The notes beneath the pieces are model-generated. The model did no database searches. It was given only the letters and a program-made list of their open reading frames with translations, and was not told the DNA's origin. A stretch of DNA of 46,215 bases, from assembly GCA_003222055.1 (NCBI GenBank), contig QHUT01000110.1:1-46215 (forward strand), in the 5' to 3' direction. The position numbers and the translations under genes were made by a program. Origin of the DNA: Gemmatimonadota bacterium (GTDB lineage Bacteria > Gemmatimonadota > Gemmatimonadetes > Gemmatimonadales > GWC2-71-9). Positions 33,254-41,672 of the stretch are shown here, one piece after another. The stretch's first letter is position 1. Every line of letters starts with the position of its first letter.

Positions 33254-35116
33254 TTACGGCACGATGGGCAGCACGAGATGCGACGCCAGCGCCGGAGAGC
33301 AATAGAGGCGGTGGGTCGCCCGGGTGAAGTCGGCCGCGGTCGCCTGGTAGATGCTGGGGACGAATTTCTGCGGATTGCGGTCGATCAGCGGGAACCAGGT
33401 CGATTGCACCTGCACCATCAAGCGGTGCCCCTTCAGAAACACGTGATCGCGGTCGCGTAACGGGATCCGCCACTGGATCGGCGTGTTGGGCGCGAGCGGC
33501 CGCGGGTGCTCGTAGCTCGCGAGGTAGCGGCCGCGACGCACCTCCAGCGCGATCGGCAGCTCGTACCCATTCATCGATTGGGCGTACGCGCCGGGCCGCG
33601 GGCCCGCCTCGGCGTCCCACGCGTTCGGCTGGGCATCCTCCGGATACACGTCGATCAGCTTGACCACGAAGTCGGCGTCGCTGCCCGACGTCGAGGCGTA
33701 CAGATCTCCCGATACTTCCCCGGTGATCGTGAGATCGTGCTCGAGGGGAGTGCTCACGAACGTGAGCACGTCCGGCCGCCCGTCGACGAACCGCTGGTCC
33801 TGGACCTCCCACGTTCGCCAATCGCCGCCCGGGTAGGTGGGCGAGATGGGCCGCTGCCGGTACGGCACCGGGTTGGCCGGGTCTGAGACATACTCGCGGA
33901 ACGCGCTCCCTCCGGCACGCGGGCGCTCGAACGACAGCGTGCCGTCGGCGTGCAGGTACAGGTTCGTCGGGTGGGCCTCCGGGGGCGGCCACACGGCGTA
34001 GGTCCGCCAGCGGTTCGCGCCCGACTGGAACGTGGTCGCCCGCCAGCCGGGTTTCTCCCCCCGCCCGTGCAGGTAATAGCGGAAGAAGGGCGCCTCGATG
34101 GTCTCGCGGTACTCGCGCGCCGTTTCGTGGCCGCCCAGGGCGACGAGCCCGATGCTGTCCGCCTTGGGTGCGCGCCACTGGCCGTGGTACCACGGGCCCG
34201 CCACCATGAAGTTCGTGTGGTCGGGGTCGTGCTCCGCGGCGTGGCGGAAGATCTGCCACGGCCCCCACGGATCCTCCTGGTCCCAGAACCCGGCGACGTT
34301 CAGGTTGGGCACGGTGGAGGCGTGGAGCTGGCTCACCCAGGCTTCCTTTTTCCAGAAGTCGTCGTAGTCAGGGTGCGCCACGACGTCGTTCCAGTAGGGG
34401 ATGGAGCCGTGGAGGTACCTGGCGTTGATGTTCGACAGCGGGCCCAGCGCCAGGTACCAGGAGTAGGTGTCGTAGGTCTCGAAGGCGAAGTGGGTGTTCT
34501 TGTACTTGTCGGCCTGCTCGAGCACGGCGTACTCGAAGGCGTAGCTCTCGCGCAGCGCGCCGTAGCGGTGGTCGTCGTCGTTCATCCATTGGTCCACCGG
34601 AGCCGCCTGCTCGCTGATCGCCTTGAGGGCGGGGTGCGGGTGAAGCAGGGCGAGGGCGGTCGTCAGCCCGTCGTACGACACGCCGAACATGCCGACTTTG
34701 CCGTTACTCGGTACGTGCTGGACGAGCCAGTCGATGCTGTCATACGCGTCGGTCGTCTCGTTCGTGGCCGTCGAGTCCGTCAGGTCGACCTGCGAGGTCA
34801 GCTTGAACACGCCTTCGGACTTGAACCGTCCCCGCAGGTTCTGGATCACCAGGATGTAGCCGTCCTGGGCGAGCTCCTTGAGACTCGCGGGGACCTGGGT
34901 GACCGGTCCGTCGGGGACACCGTAAGGGGTGCGGCGGAACAGGATCGGCAGTGGCGCGGACTTGTCGGTGGGCGTCAGGATCACGGTTTGCAGACGCACG
35001 CCGTCGCGCATCGGGACCATGACTTCCTGGAACGTGAACGCGGGCGGCGGCGGCTGCTGCGCCCGAGCGGCGGGGACGAAGAGCAGGGTGCCGACGATGC
35101 ACGCCGCTGGTCGCAT
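33254..35116 (-). CDS. Secreted CocE/NonD family alpha/beta hydrolase (X-Pro dipeptidyl-peptidase-like)
   Basis: 620 residues with a signal peptide (IVGTLLFVPAARAQ). The alpha/beta hydrolase core contains VPMRDGVRLQTVI, DGYILVIQNLRGRFKSEG and the nucleophile elbow GVSYDG (Ser147). The probable Asp is in GFWDQEDPWG and the His in GPWYHGQWR. The C-terminal part is the jelly-roll domain typical of the family (DLTITGEVSGDLYASTSGSDADFVVKLIDV). Members cleave X-Pro peptides, esters such as cocaine, or acyl side chains; the substrate cannot be told. It is the last gene of the pirin-dps-doxX-hydrolase run, 12 bp after doxX. Confidence 0.9.
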   Translation of the reverse strand: MRPAACIVGTLLFVPAARAQQPPPPAFTFQEVMVPMRDGVRLQTVILTPTDKSAPLPILFRRTPYGVPDGPVTQVPASLKELAQDGYILVIQNLRGRFKSEGVFKLTSQVDLTDSTATNETTDAYDSIDWLVQHVPSNGKVGMFGVSYDGLTTALALLHPHPALKAISEQAAPVDQWMNDDDHRYGALRESYAFEYAVLEQADKYKNTHFAFETYDTYSWYLALGPLSNINARYLHGSIPYWNDVVAHPDYDDFWKKEAWVSQLHASTVPNLNVAGFWDQEDPWGPWQIFRHAAEHDPDHTNFMVAGPWYHGQWRAPKADSIGLVALGGHETAREYRETIEAPFFRYYLHGRGEKPGWRATTFQSGANRWRTYAVWPPPEAHPTNLYLHADGTLSFERPRAGGSAFREYVSDPANPVPYRQRPISPTYPGGDWRTWEVQDQRFVDGRPDVLTFVSTPLEHDLTITGEVSGDLYASTSGSDADFVVKLIDVYPEDAQPNAWDAEAGPRPGAYAQSMNGYELPIALEVRRGRYLASYEHPRPLAPNTPIQWRIPLRDRDHVFLKGHRLMVQVQSTWFPLIDRNPQKFVPSIYQATAADFTRATHRLYCSPALASHLVLPIVP

Positions 35117-35128
35117 CGATCCTCCTCG

Positions 35129-35521
35129 CTAGTAGAGCACCAGCCTGCCGCCCCCGGTCGTCGCGATGACGAGGTTCATCACGAGCAGCATCAGGTCGTA
35201 ATGCCAGCCGTACGCGCGCCCGCCCCAAAACCCGATCTTCCACACGAAGATCTTCTTCTGGATCGCGCCGAGCATGATCAGGCTCAAGCCGATGGCCGCG
35301 AGCTGGGTGAGGATCCCGAGCGCCACGCCCACGCTGCCGAGCACCTCGGCCGTGCCGAGAAACACCGTGAACTGGGTACTCGCCCCGATGCTCTTCGACC
35401 GCTCGGCGGGGTTCGCGAGATGGTTCCGCCCGCTGTCGAAGAACACTAGGGCCACCATGAGCCGCAACAGCAACAACCCGACGTCGCCCAGCCTCAGCAG
35501 GGCGGGAACGGGGACGTGCAT
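35129..35521 (-). CDS. DoxX family membrane protein
   Basis: 130 residues with four predicted helices (LRLGDVGLLLLRLMVALVFFDSG, FTVFLGTAEVLGSVGVALGI, LAAIGLSLIMLGAI, YDLMLLVMNLVIATTG). The layout F-x-SG-H at the end of helix 1 and the E in helix 2 fit the DoxX family, whose members are membrane proteins linked to thiol/redox stress and quinone chemistry. It begins 7 bp after the dps stop. Confidence 0.85.
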   Translation of the reverse strand: MHVPVPALLRLGDVGLLLLRLMVALVFFDSGRNHLANPAERSKSIGASTQFTVFLGTAEVLGSVGVALGILTQLAAIGLSLIMLGAIQKKIFVWKIGFWGGRAYGWHYDLMLLVMNLVIATTGGGRLVLY

Positions 35522-35528
35522 GCTCAGG

Positions 35529-36068
35529 CTATCTCGCCCTGGATGTCTGACGGGTCGCAGAACTGGCCGCGGCGGCGGTCGCGCCGTCGGCGTGGGCCTC
35601 GACGAACCAGAGCCACTTGTCGACGCCGCGCGAGATCTCGGTGCAGATGTCGGTCGCGTCCGTGTCCCCCAGCTCGTCCGTCTCGTCGATCGCGCGACGG
35701 ATACGCTCGCCGAAGCTCGCCAGCGCGTTGGACAGCGCCCACACGTGCTCCTCGCCGCTCGCGATGTTGATCGGGTACTGCGGCAACTCGGAGCGCTCGG
35801 CCACGATCGCGGTAACCCCCTCGGCGACGCCGCCCAGCTGGACGATGCGCTCTGCGAGCAGGTCGACGTACTCGTCGGCCGCCGCGTGAATCTCGTCGAA
35901 CAGCTTGTGGAGCGCGATGAACTGCGGCCCCTTCACGTTCCAGTGAGCTTGCTTGGCCTGCAGCTCGAGGTCGATGGCGTCGGCCAGCCGCTGGTTCAAG
36001 AGATCGATCACCTGGCCGCGGGTGGATTCGGGGAGATCGTTGAGGGTCGGGTGCGTGGCGCCAGCCAT
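35529..36068 (-). CDS. dps: Dps family DNA-protection ferritin
   Basis: 179 residues. The inter-subunit ferroxidase residues are visible in QAHWNVKGPQFIALHKLFDEIHAAADEYVDLLAERI (His, Asp and Glu in the usual order). A long four-helix bundle follows, with a Ser/Thr/Arg tail after about residue 160. It oxidises and stores iron using H2O2 and shields DNA. Pirin, DoxX and peroxidase genes nearby support an oxidative-stress setting. It starts 28 bp after the pirin gene on the same strand. Confidence 0.93.
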   Translation of the reverse strand: MAGATHPTLNDLPESTRGQVIDLLNQRLADAIDLELQAKQAHWNVKGPQFIALHKLFDEIHAAADEYVDLLAERIVQLGGVAEGVTAIVAERSELPQYPINIASGEEHVWALSNALASFGERIRRAIDETDELGDTDATDICTEISRGVDKWLWFVEAHADGATAAAASSATRQTSRAR

Positions 36069-36096
36069 GGTGCGCTCCGGGTGTGAAAGTGTACGA

Positions 36097-36999
36097 TCAG
36101 CGTTGCTTGATGAACGTCCCGTCGCGCAGCTCGGCGTACGCGCGCCGCAGCTCCGCCTCGGTATTCATGACGATGGGCCCCTGCCACGCGACCGGCTCTG
36201 CGATCGGCCGGCCGGAGACGAGCAGGAACCGGATGCCCTCATCGCCCGCCTGGACGGTGATGTCGTCCCCTGAATCGAATAGCACGAGGGAGCGATTGCC
36301 TGTGAGCTCCGGCGCGCCCGCGGCATCGCCCACCCATTCGGTGCGGACGGGACGGGGCGAGGATGCGTCACGAAAGCTCCCGCTGCCCTCGAAGACGTAG
36401 GCGAAGGCATGGCTCGACGCCTCGACGGGCAAGGTCTTGCGGACCCGCGGCGGCACCCACACATCGAGGTAGCGCGGATTGGCGGCGACGCCGTCCACGG
36501 GGCCCGCCTTACCCCAGAAGCTGCCGCACACCACACGCACGCGCGTGCCGTCGTCGTCCACGACTTCCGGGATGTCGGCCGCCGCGATGTCCTGGTAGCG
36601 CGGCGCGGTCATTTTCAGAGACGACGGCAGGTTGGCCCACAGCTGAAACCCGTGCATCCGTCCCCGGGGGTCTCCCTGAGGCATCTCCTGGTGGAGAATG
36701 CCGCTCCCGGCGGTCATCCATTGCACGTCACCCGAGCCCAGCGTGCCACGGTTGCCCAGGCTGTCTCCGTGGTTCACACTCCCCGCCAGCACGTAGGTGA
36801 TGGTTTCGATCCCCCGGTGCGGGTGCCAGGGGAACCCGGCGAGGTAATCCTGCGGGTGCTCGTTACGGAAGTCGTCTAATAAAAGGAAGGGGTCGAAGTC
36901 GCCCGTGTTCCCGAACCCGAAAGCCCGGCGCAGCCTGACGCCGGCACCTTCCAGGGTGGGTTGGGACTGAACGACCCGCTTGATCGGCCGGATGGACAC
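36097..36999 (-). CDS. Pirin family bicupin protein
   Basis: 300 residues from a GTG at 36999 directly after AGGAGG; an upstream ATG at 37026 lacks such a site. The N-terminal cupin has the pirin metal residues in FPWHPHRGIETITYVLAG and ILHQEMPQG, and the C-terminal cupin follows. Bacterial pirins act as quercetin dioxygenases or metabolic regulators, and some are induced by redox stress. It is the first gene of the leftward pirin-dps-doxX-CocE run and shares a 139-bp region with the divergent dienelactone hydrolase. Confidence 0.92.
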   Translation of the reverse strand: MSIRPIKRVVQSQPTLEGAGVRLRRAFGFGNTGDFDPFLLLDDFRNEHPQDYLAGFPWHPHRGIETITYVLAGSVNHGDSLGNRGTLGSGDVQWMTAGSGILHQEMPQGDPRGRMHGFQLWANLPSSLKMTAPRYQDIAAADIPEVVDDDGTRVRVVCGSFWGKAGPVDGVAANPRYLDVWVPPRVRKTLPVEASSHAFAYVFEGSGSFRDASSPRPVRTEWVGDAAGAPELTGNRSLVLFDSGDDITVQAGDEGIRFLLVSGRPIAEPVAWQGPIVMNTEAELRRAYAELRDGTFIKQR

Positions 37000-37138
37000 A
37001 ATGCCTCCTGAACGTGGTAAGAACATAGCCCAAACCGCAGGATCGTGCCGGAAGTTCCCGGCCGCGCGGAGTCGCGGCCCTGGCGGCGTGTTTCCCGGCG
37101 ATCTAGCGTTCTAGCACACGACATCAGGAGATCAACGC

Positions 37139-37933
37139 ATGCGGACCTGGTACGGACCGGCGACTGCCGTCGTGCTGCTTGCGCTCTCGCCCAACCCGCC
37201 GACGAATGCCAACGTCAAGACACGGGAGATCGAGTACCGGCAGGGGGAAACCGTTCTGCAGGGATTTGTCGCGTGGGACGACGCCGCGCGCGGTCGGAAG
37301 CCCGGCGTGCTCGTCGTCCACGAGTGGTGGGGTCACAACGAGCACGCGCGCAACCAGGCGCGGCGCCTGGCCGAGGCGGGCTATGTCGGCTTCGCCCTCG
37401 ACATGTACGGCAAGGGCAAAGTCACCAGCCATCCCCAGGAGGCGCAGGCGTTCGTTAGCGAAGCGACCAAGGACCCCGCCGTGCTCGCGGCGCGGTTCAA
37501 CGCCGCGCTGGACCAGCTGAAGCGGGACCCGCACGTGGACACCACGCGGATTGCGGGCGTAGGGTATTGCTTCGGCGGCGCGGTCGTGCTGGGCATGGCG
37601 CGCTCGGGCGCGGACCTGGCGGCGGTCGTGACGTTCCACGGCGCTCTCGCCACTACCTCGCCCGCGCAGTCCGGCAAGGTCAAAGCCCGTATCCTCGTCC
37701 TCGCGGGCGGCGCAGATCCGTTCGTGCCGCCCGAGCAGGTGGACGCGTTCAAGCGGGAGATGGAGGCCGCGGGCGCGCGGTTCGAGGTGATCACCTACCC
37801 GGGCGCCAAGCATGGGTTCACCAACCCGGACGCGGGCAAATACGGCATGCCCCAGCTCGCCTACGATGCCGCGGCGGACCGCGGGTCGTGGGCGGCGATG
37901 CTGAAGCTGTTCAAAGAAATCTGGTCCAGCTGA
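37139..37933 (+). CDS. Exported dienelactone hydrolase family protein
   Basis: 264 residues from an ATG with CAGGAGA upstream. A short hydrophobic start (YGPATAVVLLALS) may be a signal peptide. The family motifs are HEWWGHNEHAR, nucleophile elbow GYCFGG (Cys144), Asp193 in GGADPFVP and His225 in GAKHGFTN. The Cys nucleophile fits the true dienelactone hydrolase family rather than Ser esterases. Reported substrates range from dienelactones to small esters; none can be fixed here. The kinase gene begins 20 bp downstream on the same strand. Confidence 0.9.
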   Translation: MRTWYGPATAVVLLALSPNPPTNANVKTREIEYRQGETVLQGFVAWDDAARGRKPGVLVVHEWWGHNEHARNQARRLAEAGYVGFALDMYGKGKVTSHPQEAQAFVSEATKDPAVLAARFNAALDQLKRDPHVDTTRIAGVGYCFGGAVVLGMARSGADLAAVVTFHGALATTSPAQSGKVKARILVLAGGADPFVPPEQVDAFKREMEAAGARFEVITYPGAKHGFTNPDAGKYGMPQLAYDAAADRGSWAAMLKLFKEIWSS

Positions 37934-37953
37934 ACGGGCGACCCCGGGAGCGT

Positions 37954-40179
37954 GTGGTGGCCGGTGCCGATGCGCGCCTCAAGACGGCGCTCGCGGGTCG
38001 CTACGGAATCGGGCGCGAGCTGGGCCGCGGCGGAATGGCGACCGTCTACCTCGCGGACGACGTCAAGCACCACCGCACCGTCGCCGTCAAAGTGCTGCGC
38101 CCCGAGCTGGCGGCGGTGCTCGGTCCCGAGCGCTTCCTGCGTGAGGTCGAGATCGCAGCGCGGCTCAATCATCCGCACATCCTTGGGCTATACGACTCCG
38201 GCGAGGCGGACGGCTTCCTGTTTTACGTCATGCCGTACATCAAGGGTGAGTCGCTGCGCCGCAAGCTCGAGCGGGAGAAACAGCTGCCGGTGGATGAGGC
38301 CCTGGCCATCACGCGCCAGGTCGCTTCGGCCCTGAGCCACGCGCATGCCCACCAGGTGGTCCACCGCGACGTCAAGCCGGAGAACATCCTGCTGCACGAG
38401 GGCGAAGCGATGGTGGCCGATTTCGGGATCGCCCTCGCGGTCAACGCGGCGGCGGGCCAGCGGGCCACCCAGACGGGATTCGCCGTGGGGACGCCGGAGT
38501 ACATGAGTCCGGAGCAGGGAGCGGGCGAGCGGACGCTCGATGCCCGGAGCGACGTGTACAGCCTCGGCTGCGTGCTGTACGAGATGCTCGCCGGCGAGCC
38601 GCCCTACACCGGGCCGACCGCCCAGGCCCTGATCGCAAAGGTGATGGTCGATCCCGTGCCGGCGGTGCGCCGGCTGCGCCCGACCGTGCCACCGGGCGTC
38701 GACCAGGCGCTGCTCAGGGCCCTGGCGAAGGCCCCGGCCGACCGCTTCGCCTCGATGGCGGCGTTCACGGACGCCCTCACCGCGCCGGCGCAGCCCCGCC
38801 CGCCGTCCGTCGCCGTCTTGCCGTTCCGGAATCTGAGCGCCGACCCGGAGAACGAGTATTTCGCGGACGGGATCACCGAAGACGTCATCGCGCACCTGTC
38901 GAAGATCCGCGCCCTGAAGGTGATCTCCCGCACGTCGGTGATGCCGTTCAAACAGCGGGAGCAGAGTCTCAAGGAGATCGCGGCGCGGCTCGAGGCCGGG
39001 ACCCTGCTGGACGGGAGCGTCCGGCGCGCGGGCGATCGCGTGCGCATCGTCGCCCAGCTCGTCGACGCCGAGACCGACCGGCACCTCTGGGCCGAGACGT
39101 ACGACCGACAGCTGACCGACCTGTTCGGGATCCAGACCGACGTGGCGCTGCACATCGCGGAAGCGCTCAAGGCCGAGCTGTCCGTGGACGAGCGGACGCG
39201 CATCCGCAAGGAGCCGACGAACGACCTCCGGGCCTATCAGCTCTATCTCCTGGGCCGGCATTGGCTGGTGCGCTACACCCCGGTGGCGCTGCAGCGGGCC
39301 ATCGAGCATTTCCGGGGCGCCATCGCCAAAGACCCGGCGTACGCCCTGGCGTACGCATCCGTGGCCATGGCGTACGCGGAGCTGGCGGAAAGCGGCGCGA
39401 TGGCGCCGGACACGGCGGCCCGGGAGGCCAAGGAAGCCGCGGCGCACGCGGTCCGGATCGACCCGCAGCTGGGCGAGGCCCACTGCACCGTGGCGTACCT
39501 CAAGACCATATGGGATTTCGATTGGGCGGGCGCCGAGGCGGAGTTCAAGCGGGCGCTCGAGTTGAGCCCCAACAGCGCCGACACGTACGACCTGTATGGC
39601 CGGATGTGCTCGGGGCTGGCGCGTTACGACGAGGCCATCACGCTGCAAGAGCGGGCGCAGGAGCTGGACCCGTTGGCGCACCGACTCGATGTGGCGACGA
39701 CGCAGCTCCGCGCCGGCCGGTACGTCGAGGCGGCCCGCGGGGCCGCGCGGGCATTGGAGTTCGATCCCGAGCACGAGCGGGCCCTCGCCACGCTGGGGTG
39801 GGCGCTGTTCAATCAGGGGAAGACCGACGAGGGGTTGGCCAACCTGGAGCGAGCCGTCGCGCTCACCCCGGGGAATACGCAGTGGTTGGCGCAGTTGGGC
39901 CAGGCGTACGCGCTGGCCGGCAAAGCCGACCGGGCTCGGGACGTGCTGCGACGGCTGGAGGAGCGCGCGCGGGAGACCTACGTGTCGCCGTACCACGTCG
40001 CCTATGTCTACACGGGGCTCGGCGAGCACGATCGGGCGATGGACCTGCTGGAGCGGGCCTTCGAGGAGCGCGCCGGCGCGGTTTACGGCGTCAAAGGCGG
40101 CTTCCTGTTCGCGCCGCTGCGACGGCACCCGAGGTTTCGGGCGCTCCTAGAGAAGATGAATCTACAGGGCGTGCCGTAG
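37954..40179 (+). CDS. Ser/Thr protein kinase with TolB-like and TPR regions
   Basis: 741 residues from a GTG at 37954 with GGGAG upstream; the longer frame is the shadow of the hydrolase gene. Kinase motifs are complete: G-loop GRGGMATVY (24-32), Lys46 in VAVKVL, HRDVKPEN (Asp139), DFGIA (Asp156), GTPEYMSPEQ and DVYSLGCVLYEML. From about 285 a TolB-like/adenylate-cyclase-associated region follows (SVAVLPFRNLSADPENEYFADGITEDVIAHL), then TPR-like repeats to the end. No membrane helix is seen between kinase and TPR, unlike many relatives, so it looks cytoplasmic. It ends with an 18-bp tail-to-tail overlap with the DsbA-like gene. Confidence 0.92.
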   Translation: MVAGADARLKTALAGRYGIGRELGRGGMATVYLADDVKHHRTVAVKVLRPELAAVLGPERFLREVEIAARLNHPHILGLYDSGEADGFLFYVMPYIKGESLRRKLEREKQLPVDEALAITRQVASALSHAHAHQVVHRDVKPENILLHEGEAMVADFGIALAVNAAAGQRATQTGFAVGTPEYMSPEQGAGERTLDARSDVYSLGCVLYEMLAGEPPYTGPTAQALIAKVMVDPVPAVRRLRPTVPPGVDQALLRALAKAPADRFASMAAFTDALTAPAQPRPPSVAVLPFRNLSADPENEYFADGITEDVIAHLSKIRALKVISRTSVMPFKQREQSLKEIAARLEAGTLLDGSVRRAGDRVRIVAQLVDAETDRHLWAETYDRQLTDLFGIQTDVALHIAEALKAELSVDERTRIRKEPTNDLRAYQLYLLGRHWLVRYTPVALQRAIEHFRGAIAKDPAYALAYASVAMAYAELAESGAMAPDTAAREAKEAAAHAVRIDPQLGEAHCTVAYLKTIWDFDWAGAEAEFKRALELSPNSADTYDLYGRMCSGLARYDEAITLQERAQELDPLAHRLDVATTQLRAGRYVEAARGAARALEFDPEHERALATLGWALFNQGKTDEGLANLERAVALTPGNTQWLAQLGQAYALAGKADRARDVLRRLEERARETYVSPYHVAYVYTGLGEHDRAMDLLERAFEERAGAVYGVKGGFLFAPLRRHPRFRALLEKMNLQGVP

Positions 40180-40695
40180 CGCGGCGGCGAGCGTCCTGGC
40201 ATCTCCCGGCTCCTCGTGCGGGCGGCCATTGATGAAGAACCTGGGCGTGCCGCTCACACCGCTCCGCACGCCGCTCAGGAAGTCTTCGTGCACGCGCGCC
40301 GCGTGCGTGTGGGCGGCGAGCTCGCGCCGCACGCGGTCCGCGTCGAGCCCGAGCTCGCGCGCGTACCTGACCAGGTCTTCGTCGCCGAGCGCCGCCTGCC
40401 GCTGGTACAAGAGATCGTGCATCTGCCAGAACTTGCCCTGCGCGCCGGCAGCTTCGGCCACCTCCGCGGCGTGGGGCGCATGGGGGTGCTGCTCGCCCAG
40501 CGGAAAATGCCGGAACACGAAACGCACCTTGGGCCCGAGCTCCCGCAACACACGCTGCAGCTCGGGGTAGGCAGCGCCGCAAAACGGACACTCGAAATCA
40601 CCGAACTCCACCAGGGTCACGCGCGCGTCCGCGGGTCCCAAGACATGGTCCTGCGGGCCGACGGGCGGCGTGAGCAGCGCTCGCGACGTCTTCAT
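40162..40695 (-). CDS. DsbA-like thioredoxin-fold oxidoreductase
   Basis: 177 residues from the ATG at 40695; the frame extends 51 codons upstream but without protein-like character. The active site is C36-P-F-C39 in VEFGDFECPFCGAAYPEL, and the cis-Pro loop is VSGTPRFFING. The helical insert (KFWQMHDLLYQRQAAL, DADRVRREL) fits the DsbA/FrnE group. No signal peptide or membrane helix is visible, so it may act in the cytoplasm, unlike classical DsbA. Confidence 0.9.
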   Translation of the reverse strand: MKTSRALLTPPVGPQDHVLGPADARVTLVEFGDFECPFCGAAYPELQRVLRELGPKVRFVFRHFPLGEQHPHAPHAAEVAEAAGAQGKFWQMHDLLYQRQAALGDEDLVRYARELGLDADRVRRELAAHTHAARVHEDFLSGVRSGVSGTPRFFINGRPHEEPGDARTLAAALRHAL

Positions 40696-40906
40696 CACTG
40701 CTCGGCGGTTCGCCCGCCCGTGGCATGCGCGGAGACCGCTGGGGCGAAACTCGAACCGCGCACGAGTCCGGAAGAGAGAAAGAGTGTAGTGTGGCGCATG
40801 AACTAAGCTGCACGACGGCCCGGACACGGGCAACATCCGTCCTGCCACAGCGGCAGGGCTATCTTCGAAGGTTCAAACCCTGTACATATCCCTAGTGAGG
40901 AACGAC

Positions 40907-41224
40907 GTGGCGGTCGCGCCGGAGGACTTTCAGGGTCGGCTGCGCACCCTCCTGGGGCTGCGGGGCGCGGTGCTCACGGACGACGAGCTGTCCCAGATGG
41001 CCGACTCCTACCCGCGGTGCGGCGGAAAGGGGCCCTGGGACGTGCGGCAGTACGTGGCCCGCGGAGGAGCGGGCGCGCGGGAATACCGCGTGGTGCGGGG
41101 CACGAGCGTCCAGGACGTCTACCGCAGCGCCGAGCGGCTCCAGGCGGACGCGGTCGGCACGGCGCTCAACGAGCTCGAAGCGGAGGAGCGGTCTCCCGAC
41201 CACCCGCCTCGCGCTCCGGTGTGA
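40907..41224 (+). CDS. Conserved-looking small protein of unknown function
   Basis: 105 residues from a GTG at 40907 with a GAGG seven bases upstream; an in-frame GTG at 40895 is the other choice. The sequence is charged and soluble, with ALTDDELSQMADSYPRC-like acidic and aromatic stretches and a basic middle (DVRQYVARGGAGAREYRVVRG). I recognise no family. It starts a short rightward cluster with infA 14 bp downstream. The 211 bp before it, shared with the DsbA-like gene, hold a small CCTGCC/GGCAGG hairpin and otherwise nothing evident. Confidence 0.6.
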   Translation: MAVAPEDFQGRLRTLLGLRGAVLTDDELSQMADSYPRCGGKGPWDVRQYVARGGAGAREYRVVRGTSVQDVYRSAERLQADAVGTALNELEAEERSPDHPPRAPV

Positions 41225-41238
41225 TTTGAGGTAAAGAG

Positions 41239-41457
41239 ATGCCCAAAGAAGAAGCCATCGAGATCGACGGCATCGTCGAGAACGTGCTGCCCAACACGAC
41301 GTTTCGGGTGCTGTTGACGAACGGTCACTACGTGCTCGCCACCATCGCCGGCAAGATGCGGCGGTTCCGCATCCGCGTGCTGGCGGGCGACCGCGTCACG
41401 CTCGCCGTGTCGCCCTACGACCTCACCCGCGGACGCATCACGTTTCGCCACAAGTGA
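41239..41457 (+). CDS. infA: Translation initiation factor IF-1
   Basis: 72 residues, the standard IF-1 length, with an S1-like OB fold: [66 protein letters not shown] region, preceded by GAGGTAAAG. It binds the A site of the 30S subunit during initiation. It is not next to ribosomal protein genes as in many genomes, so this may be a second copy. Its stop is overlapped by the GTG of a zinc-ribbon ORF (GTGA). Confidence 0.93.
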   Translation: MPKEEAIEIDGIVENVLPNTTFRVLLTNGHYVLATIAGKMRRFRIRVLAGDRVTLAVSPYDLTRGRITFRHK

Positions 41458-41672
41458 ACCGCTCGCGGCGGGAGCTGGGGCGCGCCGGGCTGGTGACGGA
41501 CGGCGGCGCGCCACGCTGCCCGGGATGCCACGAGCTGCTCCAGTTCGGCACCGACCGTCAGGGTCGCACCATCGAGTCCTGCGCCTGCGGGTATCGGGGA
41601 TTTCTGGAGACGCGCGGTGGGGGAGCGGAGTTGCCGCCTGCGGGCCCGATGCGACCTCACAAGGCTGGGTGA
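41454..41672 (+). CDS. Small zinc-ribbon protein coupled to infA
   Basis: 72 residues from a GTG overlapping the infA stop. It has a probable zinc ribbon (C-P-G-C-H and, 20 residues on, [28 protein letters not shown]). The rest is short and basic. Overlap with infA suggests translational coupling and perhaps an RNA- or ribosome-related role, but this is inference. Its 3' end overlaps the opposing ankyrin gene by 16 bp. Confidence 0.6.
   Translation: MNRSRRELGRAGLVTDGGAPRCPGCHELLQFGTDRQGRTIESCACGYRGFLETRGGGAELPPAGPMRPHKAG

Noticed and set aside
40866-40890. GGTTCAAACCC resembling a tRNA T-arm
   Set aside because: Only two or three T-stem pairs form, no acceptor, D-arm or anticodon stem can be built around it.
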